A DNA stretch of 64,000 bases from Candidatus Tectomicrobia bacterium (GTDB taxonomy: Bacteria; UBA8248): the NCBI GenBank assembly GCA_016192135.1, contig JACPUR010000035.1:124001-188000 (forward strand). The letters run 5' to 3'. The notes under the pieces were generated by a model, which was given only the letters and a program-made list of their open reading frames with translations, made no database searches and was not told where the DNA came from. The translations under genes were made by a program, and so were the position numbers. Below, in pieces: positions 36,492 to 46,155 of this stretch (the stretch's first letter is position 1; each line of letters begins with the position of its first letter).

Positions 36492-36650
36492 GGCCAGTCT
36501 CCTCTCTCTCCGGCGGTACGCCTTGCGCCGATACCTGATGTATCGGCCGGCGGCCGGGAGGGTTGAGCGGGGTTTTTCGCAAAAGCGGCGGATTTCGGGC
36601 TCAAGTCCGGCGGAAGGCTGCCGAGGGCGGCCCGGGAGAGGCGGAAATCC

Positions 36651-38009
36651 TCATCCCCGGGAGAGGAGGAGGAGCAGATTTCCGGCGGCGTCGGCCAGGG
36701 CGAGGTCGTCCCGGCCGTCGCCGTCGAAGTCCCCCGCCACGATGTTGGAGGCCGCCGGCGAGGTGAGCTCGAGGGTCCAGCGCAGCTTCCAGCGGTTGCC
36801 CACGAGCGCCAGGGCGGCCAGGCGCTTCCGGCCCCGTTCCTGGAGGACCACCTCCACGAATCCTCCGCGCCGGAGCAGGGCGAACTGCCACATGTTGCGC
36901 GAGCCGGCCGCATGGGTGGTGAAGCCCGGCCGCCGGGCCCGTTCCCTCAGGTCCCCCTGGTGGATCCGGAGCGCCAGCAGCGAGCCCGCCATGTGGGGGG
37001 CCTCCACCGCCAGCACCTTGATCCCCGAATGGTCCACGTCGAACGCGCCCAGGACGTGCGACCACCGGCTCCCGGCGCTCGCCCCACGGGCCTTCACCCT
37101 CAGCTCGCCCTTCTCCAGGCCGAGCAGGAGGTGGGCCGTGCCGCGGGCGTCGCTGCGCGTCACCAGGATCTCCTCCCGCCCGTCCCCGTCGATGTCCGCC
37201 GCCAGGGCCCCGAGCGCCTCGAACACCGCGCCCGCCCCCGCCGCGTAGCGGCCCATGGGGCGCAGGCGGTCTCCCTCGAGGCGGAAGATGCGGAGCTCGG
37301 TGGGCTCGACGGCATCCCCCAGCACCCCGTGGCGGCGGCGGTCGGTGGGCGCGGCCGGCGCGACGAGCTCCAGGTTTCCGTCCCCGTCCAGGTCGGCGGC
37401 GGCGAGGAGGGCGTCCTTCAGCACGGGCGAGGGCAGCCCGGGGCTCCCGGGCGCGAGGCGGTGCGCCTCGCGCCAGCCGCTCCCGCTCTCCCGGAAGAGG
37501 AGGAGCGAGCCGTCCTCGCCCACGGCGGCCGCGGCGGTCCGGCTCAGCGCGGCGGGGCGGGAGAGGGCCGAGAGGGGCTCGCTCGGGCGCACGAAGCGCC
37601 ACTCCCGGGCCACCGTGTTGACGATGACGAAGAAGCCGTCCCGCCCCGGGCCCCCCAGGCGCCCCCCGCCCAGGTCGGCCGGGGGCACCTCGGCCGTCAG
37701 GTCGGAGGGGATGGGGTTGCGCTCCCAGCGGAGGGGCGCCCGGATGCTCTCGGCGCCCAGCCGGGGGGCGTGGAATTTCCCCTCCGCCGTCAGCACCAGT
37801 AGGCCCTGGGCCCTCTCGCGCGGGCGGCGCGGGGGGGTCGCGATGAGCCAGCGGGGCGTCCCTCCCGGGACGGCGAGGCGCAGCAGGCGGTGGGTCGAGG
37901 GCGGGCCGGTCAGGTCGCCGATCTCGGCCGCGCCCGGGAGCAGGGGAGCCCCCAGGATGGGGAGGGCCAGGCAGAGGCCCAGCCAGAGCGGCCAGGACGA
38001 CCCAGGCAT
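36651..38009 (-). CDS. Secreted FG-GAP/VCBS-repeat protein
   Basis: A 452-residue protein with an N-terminal signal peptide (PGSSWPLWLGLCLALPILGAPLLPGAA) and a likely beta-propeller built of FG-GAP/VCBS blades. Calcium-binding loops are visible as AADLDGDGNLELVAP, AADIDGDGREEILVT and AGDFDGDGRDDLALA, plus a degenerate FDVDHSGIKVLAV. Such proteins are extracytoplasmic and bind ligands or partners, but no function can be assigned. ATG 38009 follows GGAGGGGGG. Confidence 0.82.
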   Translation of the reverse strand: MPGSSWPLWLGLCLALPILGAPLLPGAAEIGDLTGPPSTHRLLRLAVPGGTPRWLIATPPRRPRERAQGLLVLTAEGKFHAPRLGAESIRAPLRWERNPIPSDLTAEVPPADLGGGRLGGPGRDGFFVIVNTVAREWRFVRPSEPLSALSRPAALSRTAAAAVGEDGSLLLFRESGSGWREAHRLAPGSPGLPSPVLKDALLAAADLDGDGNLELVAPAAPTDRRRHGVLGDAVEPTELRIFRLEGDRLRPMGRYAAGAGAVFEALGALAADIDGDGREEILVTRSDARGTAHLLLGLEKGELRVKARGASAGSRWSHVLGAFDVDHSGIKVLAVEAPHMAGSLLALRIHQGDLRERARRPGFTTHAAGSRNMWQFALLRRGGFVEVVLQERGRKRLAALALVGNRWKLRWTLELTSPAASNIVAGDFDGDGRDDLALADAAGNLLLLLSRG

Positions 38010-38065
38010 CCCCCCTCCTGCGGTGGGGCGGGCGGAGCCCGCGCGTGAAGGATGATCCGCGGAAG

Positions 38066-38827
38066 TTACGCCGCCGTGGTTCCTCCGTCGGCCAGCACGA
38101 TCGAGCCGTTCATGAACTCGTTTTCCGGGGAAACCAGGAACAGCGCCGTGGCGGCCATGTTCTCCGGCTTCCCGAACTGGCGGATGGGGATCTTGTTCCG
38201 GCGGTTCTCGGCGAACTCGGGATCGTTGGCCAGGCGCTCCTTCACCCGGCCGCTCTCGACCACCCCCGGCGCCAGGCAGTTCACCCGGATGCCGGAGGGC
38301 CCCAGCTCCAGGGCCAGGCACTTGGTCAGGTTGTGCATCACCGCCTTGGTGCAGGAGTAGAGGCTGAAGTTGGGGGTGCCGTGCTCGGCCGCCTCGGAGC
38401 CCAGCATGAGGATGCGCCCGCTCTTCTGCGGAACCATGATGCGGGCGGCCTCGCGGGAGGCGATGTAGGCCGCCTTCGCGTTCACCTGGAAGAGGAGGTC
38501 GATCTCGTCGTCCTCGACCTCCGTGATCAGCTTGAAGCTGCGGGTGCCGGCGCAGTTGACGAGGATGTCGAGCCCGCCGAGGAACTCCGCGCCGTCGCGG
38601 ACGAGCCGCGCGGCGTCCTGGGAGCGGGCGAAGTTGTATCCCTTGCCGCCGGCCCGCACGCCGTGCCCGGCGCACCCCTCGATGGTCCGGCGGAGGCCCT
38701 CGGCGTCGCTTCCGCCCCCGGACCATACGGCCGCGCCCTCGGCGGCGAACCGGATGGCGATGGCGGCCCCCATGCCGGACGAGGCCCCGGTGACGACCGC
38801 GCGCTTCCCTTCCAGCATTCTTGGCAT
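38066..38827 (-). CDS. SDR-family NAD(P)-dependent oxidoreductase
   Basis: A 253-residue short-chain dehydrogenase. It has TGASSGMG (cofactor), DILVNCAGTRSF, catalytic Ser (LMLGSEAAEHG) and YSCTK (Tyr/Lys). The NNAG motif is altered to NCAG. The C-terminus ends IVLADGGTTAA. ATG 38827 is preferred over GTG 38839 because GGAGG lies 6 nt upstream of it. It lies 56 bp upstream of the FG-GAP gene on the same strand; substrate unknown. Confidence 0.9.
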   Translation of the reverse strand: MPRMLEGKRAVVTGASSGMGAAIAIRFAAEGAAVWSGGGSDAEGLRRTIEGCAGHGVRAGGKGYNFARSQDAARLVRDGAEFLGGLDILVNCAGTRSFKLITEVEDDEIDLLFQVNAKAAYIASREAARIMVPQKSGRILMLGSEAAEHGTPNFSLYSCTKAVMHNLTKCLALELGPSGIRVNCLAPGVVESGRVKERLANDPEFAENRRNKIPIRQFGKPENMAATALFLVSPENEFMNGSIVLADGGTTAA

Positions 38828-38954
38828 GCATACCTCCACGAGGCGTACAAAGCGGAAAGATGGAATGGAGGCATTATCCGCCAGGGGGACGGCGGGGCGT
38901 CAACCGGGGCGGGGAGCCCCGTAGAGGGGAGCCGAGCGGCGCGCTGCCTTTCCG

Positions 38955-39206
38955 CTAGCTGCTCCGGCGGAGATCGTGCAGGGTGGCGGCCGCCGGCAGG
39001 GTGCCCGCCTCCTCCTTGAGGACGGCCATCCGGGCCTGGAAGCAGAGGCCGCAGATGCCGTGCGACACCCGCTCCGCCGCCTGGGACGAGGGAAGGAGCC
39101 AGAGGCCGGTGTGCGCCTGGGGGGGATTCCCCGGCGCCGCCTCCTCCAGCGGCTCTTCGATGACGTCATGGCAATAGCAGCATCGCTTGCTCCAGGCGGC
39201 GGGCAT
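38955..39206 (-). CDS. Small CxxC putative zinc-binding protein beside an HD-GYP regulator
   Basis: An 83-residue protein with CCYCHDVI (Cys 9, 10, 12) and SHGICGLCFQARMAVL (a CxxC pair). The pattern CxxC...SHGICxxC resembles a domain commonly fused to PAS or receiver proteins (SHGICPxC). ATG 39206 has GGAGG with 9-nt spacing. It starts 21 bp after the HD-GYP gene stop and is probably co-transcribed, so it may be a detached sensory or redox module. Its function is not established. Confidence 0.65.
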   Translation of the reverse strand: MPAAWSKRCCYCHDVIEEPLEEAAPGNPPQAHTGLWLLPSSQAAERVSHGICGLCFQARMAVLKEEAGTLPAAATLHDLRRSS

Positions 39207-39227
39207 TTCCGTCTTCCTCCGTGCGTG

Positions 39228-40325
39228 TTAAGAGGCCAGCGTTTCTTCCGTCTGATAGCGCTTCTGGATTTCCTGGACCTCGTCCAGGCGTTCGAAGAAC
39301 ACGTCCAGCACCTGCGGGTCGAACTGGGTCCCCCGGCCCTCCCGGAGGATCTCCAGCGCGTGGTCGCGGGGGAAGGCCTCCTTGTAGGGGCGCTGGCTCG
39401 TGAGGGCGTCGTAGACGTCGGCCACCGAGCAGATGCGGCCCCACAGCGGGATTTCCTCCCCGCCGAGGCCGTTCGGGTAGCCCTCGCCGTCCCACCGCTC
39501 GTGATGGGAGAGGGCGACCTTCTCGCCGGCCCGGAGGAGCTCCGAGGAGGAGCTGCCCAGGATGCGGCCGCCGATGACGGTGTGCTGCTGCATGATCCGC
39601 CACTCGTCCGAGTCGAGCTTGCCGGGCTTGAGCAGGTTCTTGTCCGGGATGCCCAGCTTGCCCACGTCGTGCATGGCGCAGGCGTGGAAGACCGTTTCCA
39701 CCTCGCTGGGGGGCAGCCCGCAGCCCCGGGCGATGAGCGCCGCGTAGCGGCTCATGCGCTTGACGTGGGCGCCGGTCTCCTTGTCCTTGTACTCGGCCGC
39801 GACGGCCAGCCGGTGGATGGTCTCTAGGTGGGCATCGTGGGCGAGCCGCTGGGCCTGGACCATGTCGGCCAGCGCCTTGCGGAGGGTGGCGGTGCGCTTC
39901 TCCAGCATGTCCTCGAGCTCGGAGCGCGTCTTCTTGATCTCGTCCTGCGCCTCCTTCATCTTGAGGAGGAAGGACATGCGCACCGAGAGCTCGGTGAAAT
40001 CGACGGGCTTGGAGATGAAATCGTGGGCCCCGACGCGGATCGCGCGGATGCGGTCGTCCTTGCCGCCGTGCCCGGTGACCATGAGGACGGGCAGGTCCGC
40101 CGTCTCCTCGTCGGCGCGCAGCTGCCGCACCACCTCGAAGCCGTCGATGCCGGGCATCACCACGTCGAGGAGGACGAGATCGCAGCCCAGGCGCACCTTG
40201 GCCAGCGCCTCGAAGCCGTCGCGGGCGTCCTCCACCTCGTAGCCGAGCGATTCCGCCATCGTCTTGAGGAGAAGGCGGAACCGCGTATCGTCGTCCACGA
40301 TCAGAACGCGCTTCGGGTACTTCAT
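39228..40325 (-). CDS. Response regulator with HD-GYP cyclic-di-GMP phosphodiesterase domain
   Basis: A 365-residue two-component regulator (RpfG-like). The receiver domain covers about 1-120, with acidic pocket D11-D13, phospho-acceptor D54 and K106. A coiled-coil linker follows (about 120-165). The HD-GYP domain comes next: HD at 219-220 (HDVGKLGIPDKN) and HHERWDGEGYP at 274-284 with an intact GYP. Active-site residues look complete, so it probably hydrolyses c-di-GMP. ATG 40325 is preferred (AAGGA at 9 nt); ATG 40334 is possible. No histidine kinase is adjacent. Confidence 0.94.
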   Translation of the reverse strand: MKYPKRVLIVDDDTRFRLLLKTMAESLGYEVEDARDGFEALAKVRLGCDLVLLDVVMPGIDGFEVVRQLRADEETADLPVLMVTGHGGKDDRIRAIRVGAHDFISKPVDFTELSVRMSFLLKMKEAQDEIKKTRSELEDMLEKRTATLRKALADMVQAQRLAHDAHLETIHRLAVAAEYKDKETGAHVKRMSRYAALIARGCGLPPSEVETVFHACAMHDVGKLGIPDKNLLKPGKLDSDEWRIMQQHTVIGGRILGSSSSELLRAGEKVALSHHERWDGEGYPNGLGGEEIPLWGRICSVADVYDALTSQRPYKEAFPRDHALEILREGRGTQFDPQVLDVFFERLDEVQEIQKRYQTEETLAS

Positions 40326-40626
40326 GGGCGGCATTCCTTGCACCTTGCGTACCAAACCAGCCGCACGCGCGGAAAAACCCGCACGGGAACCTGAGGTGAT
40401 CGCCTCGGCGGACGGCCTCATCTTGTACTCTTGCTTTATCGGCGGGGGAAGGGTTTCCTTAAGTCCGTTTTTGCCGATCCGAGAAGAAGGTCACAATTTA
40501 ATCATTCCTTCATTTCGAGGAGAGGTTCCCATCGTCCCGGCGTGAAAGGACGGAGAATCGTTCGTTAATCCGGCGTATCGCGGAAGTGTCCGAAGCTTGG
40601 GGAGTGTCGAGTCTGGAGGAAACGCG
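40326..40626. other. 301-bp divergent intergenic region between the HD-GYP regulator and RidA
   Basis: No gene is supported. It is lower in GC, with stretches such as CACAATTTAATCATTCC (40493-40509) and TTGTACTCTTGCTTTATC (40424-40441). These could hold promoters for either side, but I cannot place -35/-10 boxes with confidence. GGAGGAAACGCG before 40627 is the RidA ribosome-binding site. Confidence 0.5.
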
Positions 40627-41052
40627 ATGCCGAAGAAGATCGAGCACCTTCACTGGCCCGGCGCCCCGGACATGTGGATGCCTTACGCGCCGGCCATCCG
40701 CGTCACGGGGGGCAGCACCGTCTACCTGGCCGGGGTGACGGCCGCCCCCGTCTACCATCACCACCCCCACCGCCCCGAGGAGTTCGATTCCATGCCGCCC
40801 GGCATGGAGGGCCAGGCGCGGGCCGCGCTGGAGAACCTGAAGCGCGGCCTGGAGGCCGTGGGCGCCACCTTCGCCGACGTGGTGACCGCCAGCCGATACG
40901 TGACCGATCTCTCCGAGCAGGACGCCCTGAACCGGGCCTGGGCGGATTATTTCGGCGACGCCCGGCCCGCCACCACGACCGTCCAGGTGGTGCGGCTGGC
41001 CACCGACCCGAGGTGCCTCGTGGAGATCAACGCCGTCGCCGTCGTCGGCTAA
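40627..41052 (+). CDS. RidA family (YjgF/YER057c/UK114) protein
   Basis: A 141-residue RidA-fold protein. RidA deaminates reactive enamine/imine intermediates, while relatives have other roles. The core RAALENLKRGLEAVGATFADVVTASRYVTDLSEQDALN and RPATTTVQVVRLATDPRCLVEINAVAVV are present. R113 and E133 match the deaminase Arg and Glu, but the N-terminal half has an unusual His-rich insertion (YHHHPHRPEEFDSMPPGME), so it may be a non-canonical subfamily member. ATG 40627 has GGAGGAAACGCG upstream. Confidence 0.87.
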   Translation: MPKKIEHLHWPGAPDMWMPYAPAIRVTGGSTVYLAGVTAAPVYHHHPHRPEEFDSMPPGMEGQARAALENLKRGLEAVGATFADVVTASRYVTDLSEQDALNRAWADYFGDARPATTTVQVVRLATDPRCLVEINAVAVVG

Positions 41053-41168
41053 GCCGGGCGGCGGTTTCGGAGGGCGGCGGAAAACAATGGCTTGTCATAC
41101 CCGCAACGCTTTGATAGCATTGGAGAAGTGATGCGCTTCCGCCCCCTTTCCCTCCATCCGTAGACGAC

Positions 41169-43235
41169 ATGGCGCGCCGACCCAGGGATCCCAAGGCTCG
41201 AATCGAGGCCCTCGGCCAGCGGATGGAGAAAGTCCCGTCCTCTCCGGCCTTTTTCCCGCTGGCCTCGCTCCTCTGGCAGCAGGGGGACGCCCCCCGCGCG
41301 GAGAAGTTCCTGCGCGCCGGCCTCGAGGCGCACCCCGCGTATTCCGCCGCCCGGGTCCTGCTGGGGGAGATCCTGCTGGCGATGGATCGCCCGGAGGAGG
41401 CCGCTGAAGAATTGGCGGCCGCCGTCCAAGTTTCGCCGTGGAACCTCCAGGGCCAGCGCCTGCTCGCCGACTGTCTCCACCGCGCGGGCGACGAGGCGGG
41501 GGAGCGCAAGGCGCTTCGCATCGCCGCCATGTTCGACTCCTCCGACGCCGGGGCGCGGGCCCTGCTCGAGGAGGCTCCGAGGCCGGCTCCGGAGGCGAAG
41601 CGCGCGCGTCCGGAGGCCGGGGAGGAGGCGCCCGCCCCCGTCGCCACTCCGTCGCTCGCGGAGCTCTACACGTCCCAGGGCCACCACGCCCAGGCCGCCG
41701 AGGTGTACCGCCAGCTTCTCCGGAAGGAGCCGGGGAACGCCGAGTGGAAGAAGAAGCTCGGCCTCCTGGAGGAGCGCCTCGCCCCCGGCGCCTCCCCGCC
41801 CGGGCCCCCCGCCTCCGCGGTCCCGGACCTCGATTTTGATCTCGAGGAAGAGATCGCGCCCGGGGCGCGGAGCGGGGAAGAAAAATCCCCCGCGCCGGCC
41901 CCCGCCCTCGACGACGACCTGGATGCCCTGCTGGGCGAGGCGGACCGGGCCCAGGCGGCGCTCCCGGCCCTCGATCAGGAAGACGGCGATCTGGCGCTCG
42001 AGATCGCGGAGGAGCCGAAGGCCGGCGGGGCGGCACCCGGCGCCCCCGCGGGAGAGGCCGCCCTGGAGGACGATCTGGAGGCTTTCCTCGAGATGGAGGA
42101 TGAGCCGGCCGGAGCGGCCCCTGCGCCTCCCGCGGCCTCCGGTCCGAAGGGGGCCGCGCCCGGCGGGGAGCTCGACGATCTGGAAGGCCTGTTCGCGGGG
42201 GCGGAGGAGGAGCCTGACGCCGCTCCTTCTCCAAAACCTCCTCAAGCGGCGCTTCCCACGGCGGGCGCGGAGGACGATCTGGACCTGGACGCGCTGTTCG
42301 CGGCCGAGGAGGAGGGCGCCCCGGCGGCGGCTCCTCCGGTGTCTGGGCCTCCGGCGCCGGGCAGGATGGCGCCTGTCCCCGAGGCGGTGTCCGGCGAGGA
42401 GCTGGAGAGTCTGTTCCTCGAGGACGAGGAGGGGGAATCCGTCCCCGCGCCTCCCCAGGCCCAAGCGGCCCCGCCGGCGGCCGCGCCAACCGAAGAGTTG
42501 GATTTCGATTTGCTGGAGGAAGAGGAAGCGGGGGCGAAGCCTTCCGCTCCCGCCGAGGCGGCGCTCCCGGCCGGGGAACCCGATGAGCTGGACCTCGGAG
42601 CGTTGTTCGAGGAAGAGGAAGACGAGGACGCCCCGGCGCAGGCGGCTTCCGCTTCCCTGGGGGCCGCGGACGGCGAGGCGATCCCGGATGAGGAGCTGGC
42701 GGGCCTCTTCGCGCCGGAGGAGGACGAGGCCGCGCCCGCCGCCCCGCGGGCCCGGCCGGAGGGGGAGGATGCGGCCGTCCTCGACCTCGACCTGGAAGCG
42801 GAGCTGCTGGAGGAGGACCTGAGCCTCCAGGCGGAGCCGGGCGGGGCGGAGGAGGCGGGAGACATCCTCCCCGGGGAAGAAGCGGCTCCCGCCGAAGCCC
42901 CGCGCGAATCCCGGGTGCCCGAGGCCGCCCCGGCCAATGGCGCCGAGATGGATCCCTTCCTCCGGAACCTCATCGGGCTCTACGTCGAGGAGGGGAACCT
43001 CCCCCAGGCGCTCGACCTGTGCCGCAAGGCGCTGGCCCTGGGCCCGCCCCCGGCTTGGCTCGCGGGGCGGATGCAAGAGATCGAGGGCCGGCTGGCGGAA
43101 GGGTTGCGGGAAGGCCCCAAAGGGGATAAGGAGGGGGGGGTCCGCTCCTTGTCTCCCGCCGAAGTGGTCGAACGCCTGGAAGACTGGCTCCGGGCTCTTC
43201 AGCGCCGCAAGGCGAGGATGCCCGCGAGCCAATAG
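41169..43235 (+). CDS. TPR protein with a long acidic repeat region (FimV-like layout)
   Basis: A 688-residue protein in three parts. Residues 25-200 are TPR-like helices ([68 protein letters not shown]). Residues 220-560 hold about ten degenerate acidic modules of the form [ED]-[ED]-L-D-x-[LF]-x-[LA]-[LF]-F-x-x-E-E-E, separated by Ala/Pro linkers. Residues 590-635 form a last TPR ([32 protein letters not shown]). No signal peptide or LysM is seen. The layout recalls FimV's acidic linker plus TPR, but homology is not claimed. Confidence 0.8.
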   Translation: MARRPRDPKARIEALGQRMEKVPSSPAFFPLASLLWQQGDAPRAEKFLRAGLEAHPAYSAARVLLGEILLAMDRPEEAAEELAAAVQVSPWNLQGQRLLADCLHRAGDEAGERKALRIAAMFDSSDAGARALLEEAPRPAPEAKRARPEAGEEAPAPVATPSLAELYTSQGHHAQAAEVYRQLLRKEPGNAEWKKKLGLLEERLAPGASPPGPPASAVPDLDFDLEEEIAPGARSGEEKSPAPAPALDDDLDALLGEADRAQAALPALDQEDGDLALEIAEEPKAGGAAPGAPAGEAALEDDLEAFLEMEDEPAGAAPAPPAASGPKGAAPGGELDDLEGLFAGAEEEPDAAPSPKPPQAALPTAGAEDDLDLDALFAAEEEGAPAAAPPVSGPPAPGRMAPVPEAVSGEELESLFLEDEEGESVPAPPQAQAAPPAAAPTEELDFDLLEEEEAGAKPSAPAEAALPAGEPDELDLGALFEEEEDEDAPAQAASASLGAADGEAIPDEELAGLFAPEEDEAAPAAPRARPEGEDAAVLDLDLEAELLEEDLSLQAEPGGAEEAGDILPGEEAAPAEAPRESRVPEAAPANGAEMDPFLRNLIGLYVEEGNLPQALDLCRKALALGPPPAWLAGRMQEIEGRLAEGLREGPKGDKEGGVRSLSPAEVVERLEDWLRALQRRKARMPASQ

Positions 43236-43303
43236 GCCGAAGAGCGCGGCGGGCCGGGGAGAGGCCCGGAAGATATGAATTTTCGCGAAGGAGCGCCTTG
43301 CAG

Positions 43304-45373
43304 ATGACGCCACCCGTCAAGGCCGGCCCGGCGGTTTCCAGCGCCCCCGAGGAGGAGCGGCTCGCCGAACTGCCCCTGGATGCCCTCTGCGTCCACACCA
43401 TCCGAACCCTTTCCATGGACGCCGTCCAGAAGGCCGTCTCCGGCCATCCGGGCGCGCCGATGTCCCTCGCCCCGCTGGCCTACGTGCTCTGGACGCGCTT
43501 CCTCCGGCACAACCCCCGCAACCCCGGGTGGTTCGACCGGGACCGCTTCGTGCTCTCGTGCGGCCACGCCTCGATGCTCCTGTACTCGGTGCTCCACCTG
43601 ACGGGCTACGACCTCCCGCTCGAGGAGATCAGGCGCTTCCGCCAGTGGGGGAGCCTCACCCCCGGCCACCCCGAGTACGGCCACACCCCGGGCGTCGAGA
43701 CCACCACCGGCCCCCTCGGCCAGGGCTTCATGAACGCGGTCGGCATGGCGATGGCCGAGGCGCACCTGGCGGCCCGCTACAACCGGCCCGGGCACGAGGT
43801 GGTGAACCACCGGACCTTCGTCCTCGTGAGCGACGGGGACCTGATGGAGGGCGCCTCGCACGAGGCCGCCTCCCTGGCCGGCCACCTGGGCCTGGGCAAG
43901 CTCGTCGCCGTCTACGACGACAACCAGATCACCATCGACGGGAGCACCGATCTCGCCTGCTCGGACGACGCCGCGGCCCGCTTCGCCGCCTACGGCTGGC
44001 ACGTCCTCAACCTGGGCGAGAAGGCCGAGGACCTCGGCGCCCTCTCCCAGGCCCTGGACCGCGCCGCCGCCGAGACGGGCCGGCCCTCGCTCGTCATCGT
44101 CCGCTCCCGCATCGGCTACGGCTCCCCGAACGCGGAGGGCAAGTCCAAGGCGCACGGGGAGGCGCTGGGCGAGGAAGAGGTCAAGCGAACGAAGGCCGCC
44201 TACGGCTGGCCCGAGGACGCCCAGTTCCTCGTCCCCGCCCGCGCCGCCGCCCACATGGGCAAGGCCGTCGAGAGAGGCGAGGCGCTGGAGCGGGCCTGGA
44301 GGGAGAAGCTAGAGGCCTACCGGCGCGCCCACCCGCAGGAGGCCGCTGCGCTCGAGGAGGCCATCTCCGGAAAGCTCCCCGCCGGCTGGGATCGGGGCCT
44401 TCCCGCCTTCAAGCCCGAGGACGGCCCCCTGGCCACCCGCGCGGCCTCGGGCAAGGCGCTCAACGCGCTCGCCTCGAAAGTGGGGGCCCTCATCGGCGGG
44501 AGCGCCGACCTCGCCCCCTCGAACAATTCCATCATCCAGGGCTCGGGCAACTTCCTGCGGGGGCGCCACGGCGAGCGGAACATCCACTGGGGGGTCCGCG
44601 AGCACGCCATGTGCGGGGCCTGCAACGGGATGGCGCTGCACGGCGGGGTGCGGCCCTACGCGGCGACCTTCTTCGTCTTCACCGATTACGCGCGCCCCTC
44701 CATCCGCCTGGCGGCGCTGATGGGGCTTCCGGTCATCTACATCATGACCCACGACTCCATCGGCCTGGGGGAGGACGGCCCCACCCACCAGCCCATCGAG
44801 CACCTGGCCTCGCTCAGGGCCATGCCGGGGCTCTGCGTCATCCGGCCCGCCGACGCGAACGAGGCCGTGGCCGCCTGGAAGGCCGCCCTCCAGCGGCTGG
44901 ACGGGCCCACCATGCTCGTCCTGACGCGGCAGGCGCTCCCGGTGCTGGACCGCTCCCGGCTCGCGGCGGCGGAGGGCCTCCACCTCGGCGCCTACGTGCT
45001 CTCCCCGGAGAGGGGAGGCGCCCCCGGCCTCGTCCTCATCGGCACGGGCTCGGAGGTGGCGCTCACCCTCGAGGCGCAGGCCGCCCTGGCCCGGGAAGGG
45101 GTGGACGCGCGGGTGGTCAGCATGCCGAGCTGGGAGCTCTTCCGGCAGCAGCCGCAGTCCTACCGCGAGGAGGTGCTCCCGCCCGCGGTCAAGGCGCGGC
45201 TGGCGGTGGAGGCGGGCTCCACCTTCGGCTGGCGCGAATGGGTGGGTGAGGCGGGCGGCGTCCTGGGGATCGACCGCTTCGGCGCGAGCGCGCCGGCGAA
45301 GGAGAACTTCAAGCGCTTCGGTTTCACGGTGGAGAACGTGGTGGAGCGGGCTAAGCGGCTGCTGGGCCGCTGA
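43304..45373 (+). CDS. tkt: Transketolase
   Basis: Transketolase moves two-carbon units in the pentose phosphate pathway. The 689-residue protein shows [24 protein letters not shown], the thiamine-diphosphate motif [15 protein letters not shown]...[10 protein letters not shown], the DLAPSNN region, [19 protein letters not shown] and [32 protein letters not shown] 43304 is used (GAAGGAG 10 nt upstream); TTG 43298 is an alternative. It is 68 bp after the acidic TPR gene. With rpiB and eno it shows an intact central carbon set in the window. Confidence 0.94.
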   Translation: MTPPVKAGPAVSSAPEEERLAELPLDALCVHTIRTLSMDAVQKAVSGHPGAPMSLAPLAYVLWTRFLRHNPRNPGWFDRDRFVLSCGHASMLLYSVLHLTGYDLPLEEIRRFRQWGSLTPGHPEYGHTPGVETTTGPLGQGFMNAVGMAMAEAHLAARYNRPGHEVVNHRTFVLVSDGDLMEGASHEAASLAGHLGLGKLVAVYDDNQITIDGSTDLACSDDAAARFAAYGWHVLNLGEKAEDLGALSQALDRAAAETGRPSLVIVRSRIGYGSPNAEGKSKAHGEALGEEEVKRTKAAYGWPEDAQFLVPARAAAHMGKAVERGEALERAWREKLEAYRRAHPQEAAALEEAISGKLPAGWDRGLPAFKPEDGPLATRAASGKALNALASKVGALIGGSADLAPSNNSIIQGSGNFLRGRHGERNIHWGVREHAMCGACNGMALHGGVRPYAATFFVFTDYARPSIRLAALMGLPVIYIMTHDSIGLGEDGPTHQPIEHLASLRAMPGLCVIRPADANEAVAAWKAALQRLDGPTMLVLTRQALPVLDRSRLAAAEGLHLGAYVLSPERGGAPGLVLIGTGSEVALTLEAQAALAREGVDARVVSMPSWELFRQQPQSYREEVLPPAVKARLAVEAGSTFGWREWVGEAGGVLGIDRFGASAPAKENFKRFGFTVENVVERAKRLLGR

Positions 45374-45492
45374 TCCCGGTCTCCGCCCGCGAATGGGCCG
45401 CTCCGCCGAATTGCGGGAGACGCGCCTCCCATGATTTCAAGCCGCCCCGGGGGCGGCGCGCGCCCGCGAACCGCCGCCTGGCAGCCGGACGT

Positions 45493-46155
45493 ATGATTCG
45501 CTTGACGGGAGTCTGGAAGCGCTACGAGGAGGGCGGCTTCGCCCTCCAGGAGATGAGCCTTCACGTCCCCCGCGGGGAATTCGTCTTCATCACCGGGCCG
45601 AGCGGCGCCGGCAAGACCACCCTCCTCTCCCTCATCTACGGGGCGGAGTCCGTCGACCGGGGCCAGATCTTCATCGCGGGCCGCAACATCACCCGGCTGC
45701 GGCGGAAGGATCTCCCCCACCTCAGGCGGGGCATCGGGGTGGTGTTCCAGGACTTCAAGCTGCTCCCCCGGCGGACCGTGTTCGACAACATCGCCTTCTG
45801 CCAGCGGGTCATCGGCGTCTCGGCCTCCGAGGCCCGGCGGCGGGTGTACGCGGTGCTCAAGCTGGTGGGGCTCGCGTCGAAGCGCAACGCCTTCCCGCGC
45901 TTCCTCTCGGGCGGGGAGCAGCAGCGGGTGGCCATCGCCCGGGCGCTGGTCAACCGCCCGCCGCTCCTCATCGCGGACGAGCCCACGGGCAACCTCGACC
46001 AGGCAATGGCCCGCGAGGTGATGGATCTATTCCGGGCGATCAACCGGATGGCGACGACCGTGGTGGTCGCCACGCACGACAGCGCCCTCGTCGAGTACAT
46101 GGGGAAGCGGGCCATGCGGCTGGACAACGGCCGGATCGGGGACGGCGCCAGGTGA
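45493..46155 (+). CDS. ftsE: Cell-division ATP-binding protein FtsE
   Basis: FtsE powers the FtsEX complex that switches on septal peptidoglycan hydrolysis. The 220-residue ABC ATPase has Walker A GPSGAGKT at 35-42, VVFQDFKLLPRRTVFDNI, signature LSGGEQQR at 138-145 and Walker B ADEPTGNLD at 161-169. ATG 45493 starts MIRLTGVWKRYEEG. It overlaps ftsX by GTGA and begins a four-gene envelope module. Confidence 0.95.
   Translation: MIRLTGVWKRYEEGGFALQEMSLHVPRGEFVFITGPSGAGKTTLLSLIYGAESVDRGQIFIAGRNITRLRRKDLPHLRRGIGVVFQDFKLLPRRTVFDNIAFCQRVIGVSASEARRRVYAVLKLVGLASKRNAFPRFLSGGEQQRVAIARALVNRPPLLIADEPTGNLDQAMAREVMDLFRAINRMATTVVVATHDSALVEYMGKRAMRLDNGRIGDGAR

Noticed and set aside
36651-38831. A 726-codon frame joining the FG-GAP protein to upstream sequence
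   Set aside because: Its first 270 codons are the out-of-frame shadow of the SDR gene at 38066-38827. A clear start with signal peptide and GGAGGGGGG exists at 38009.
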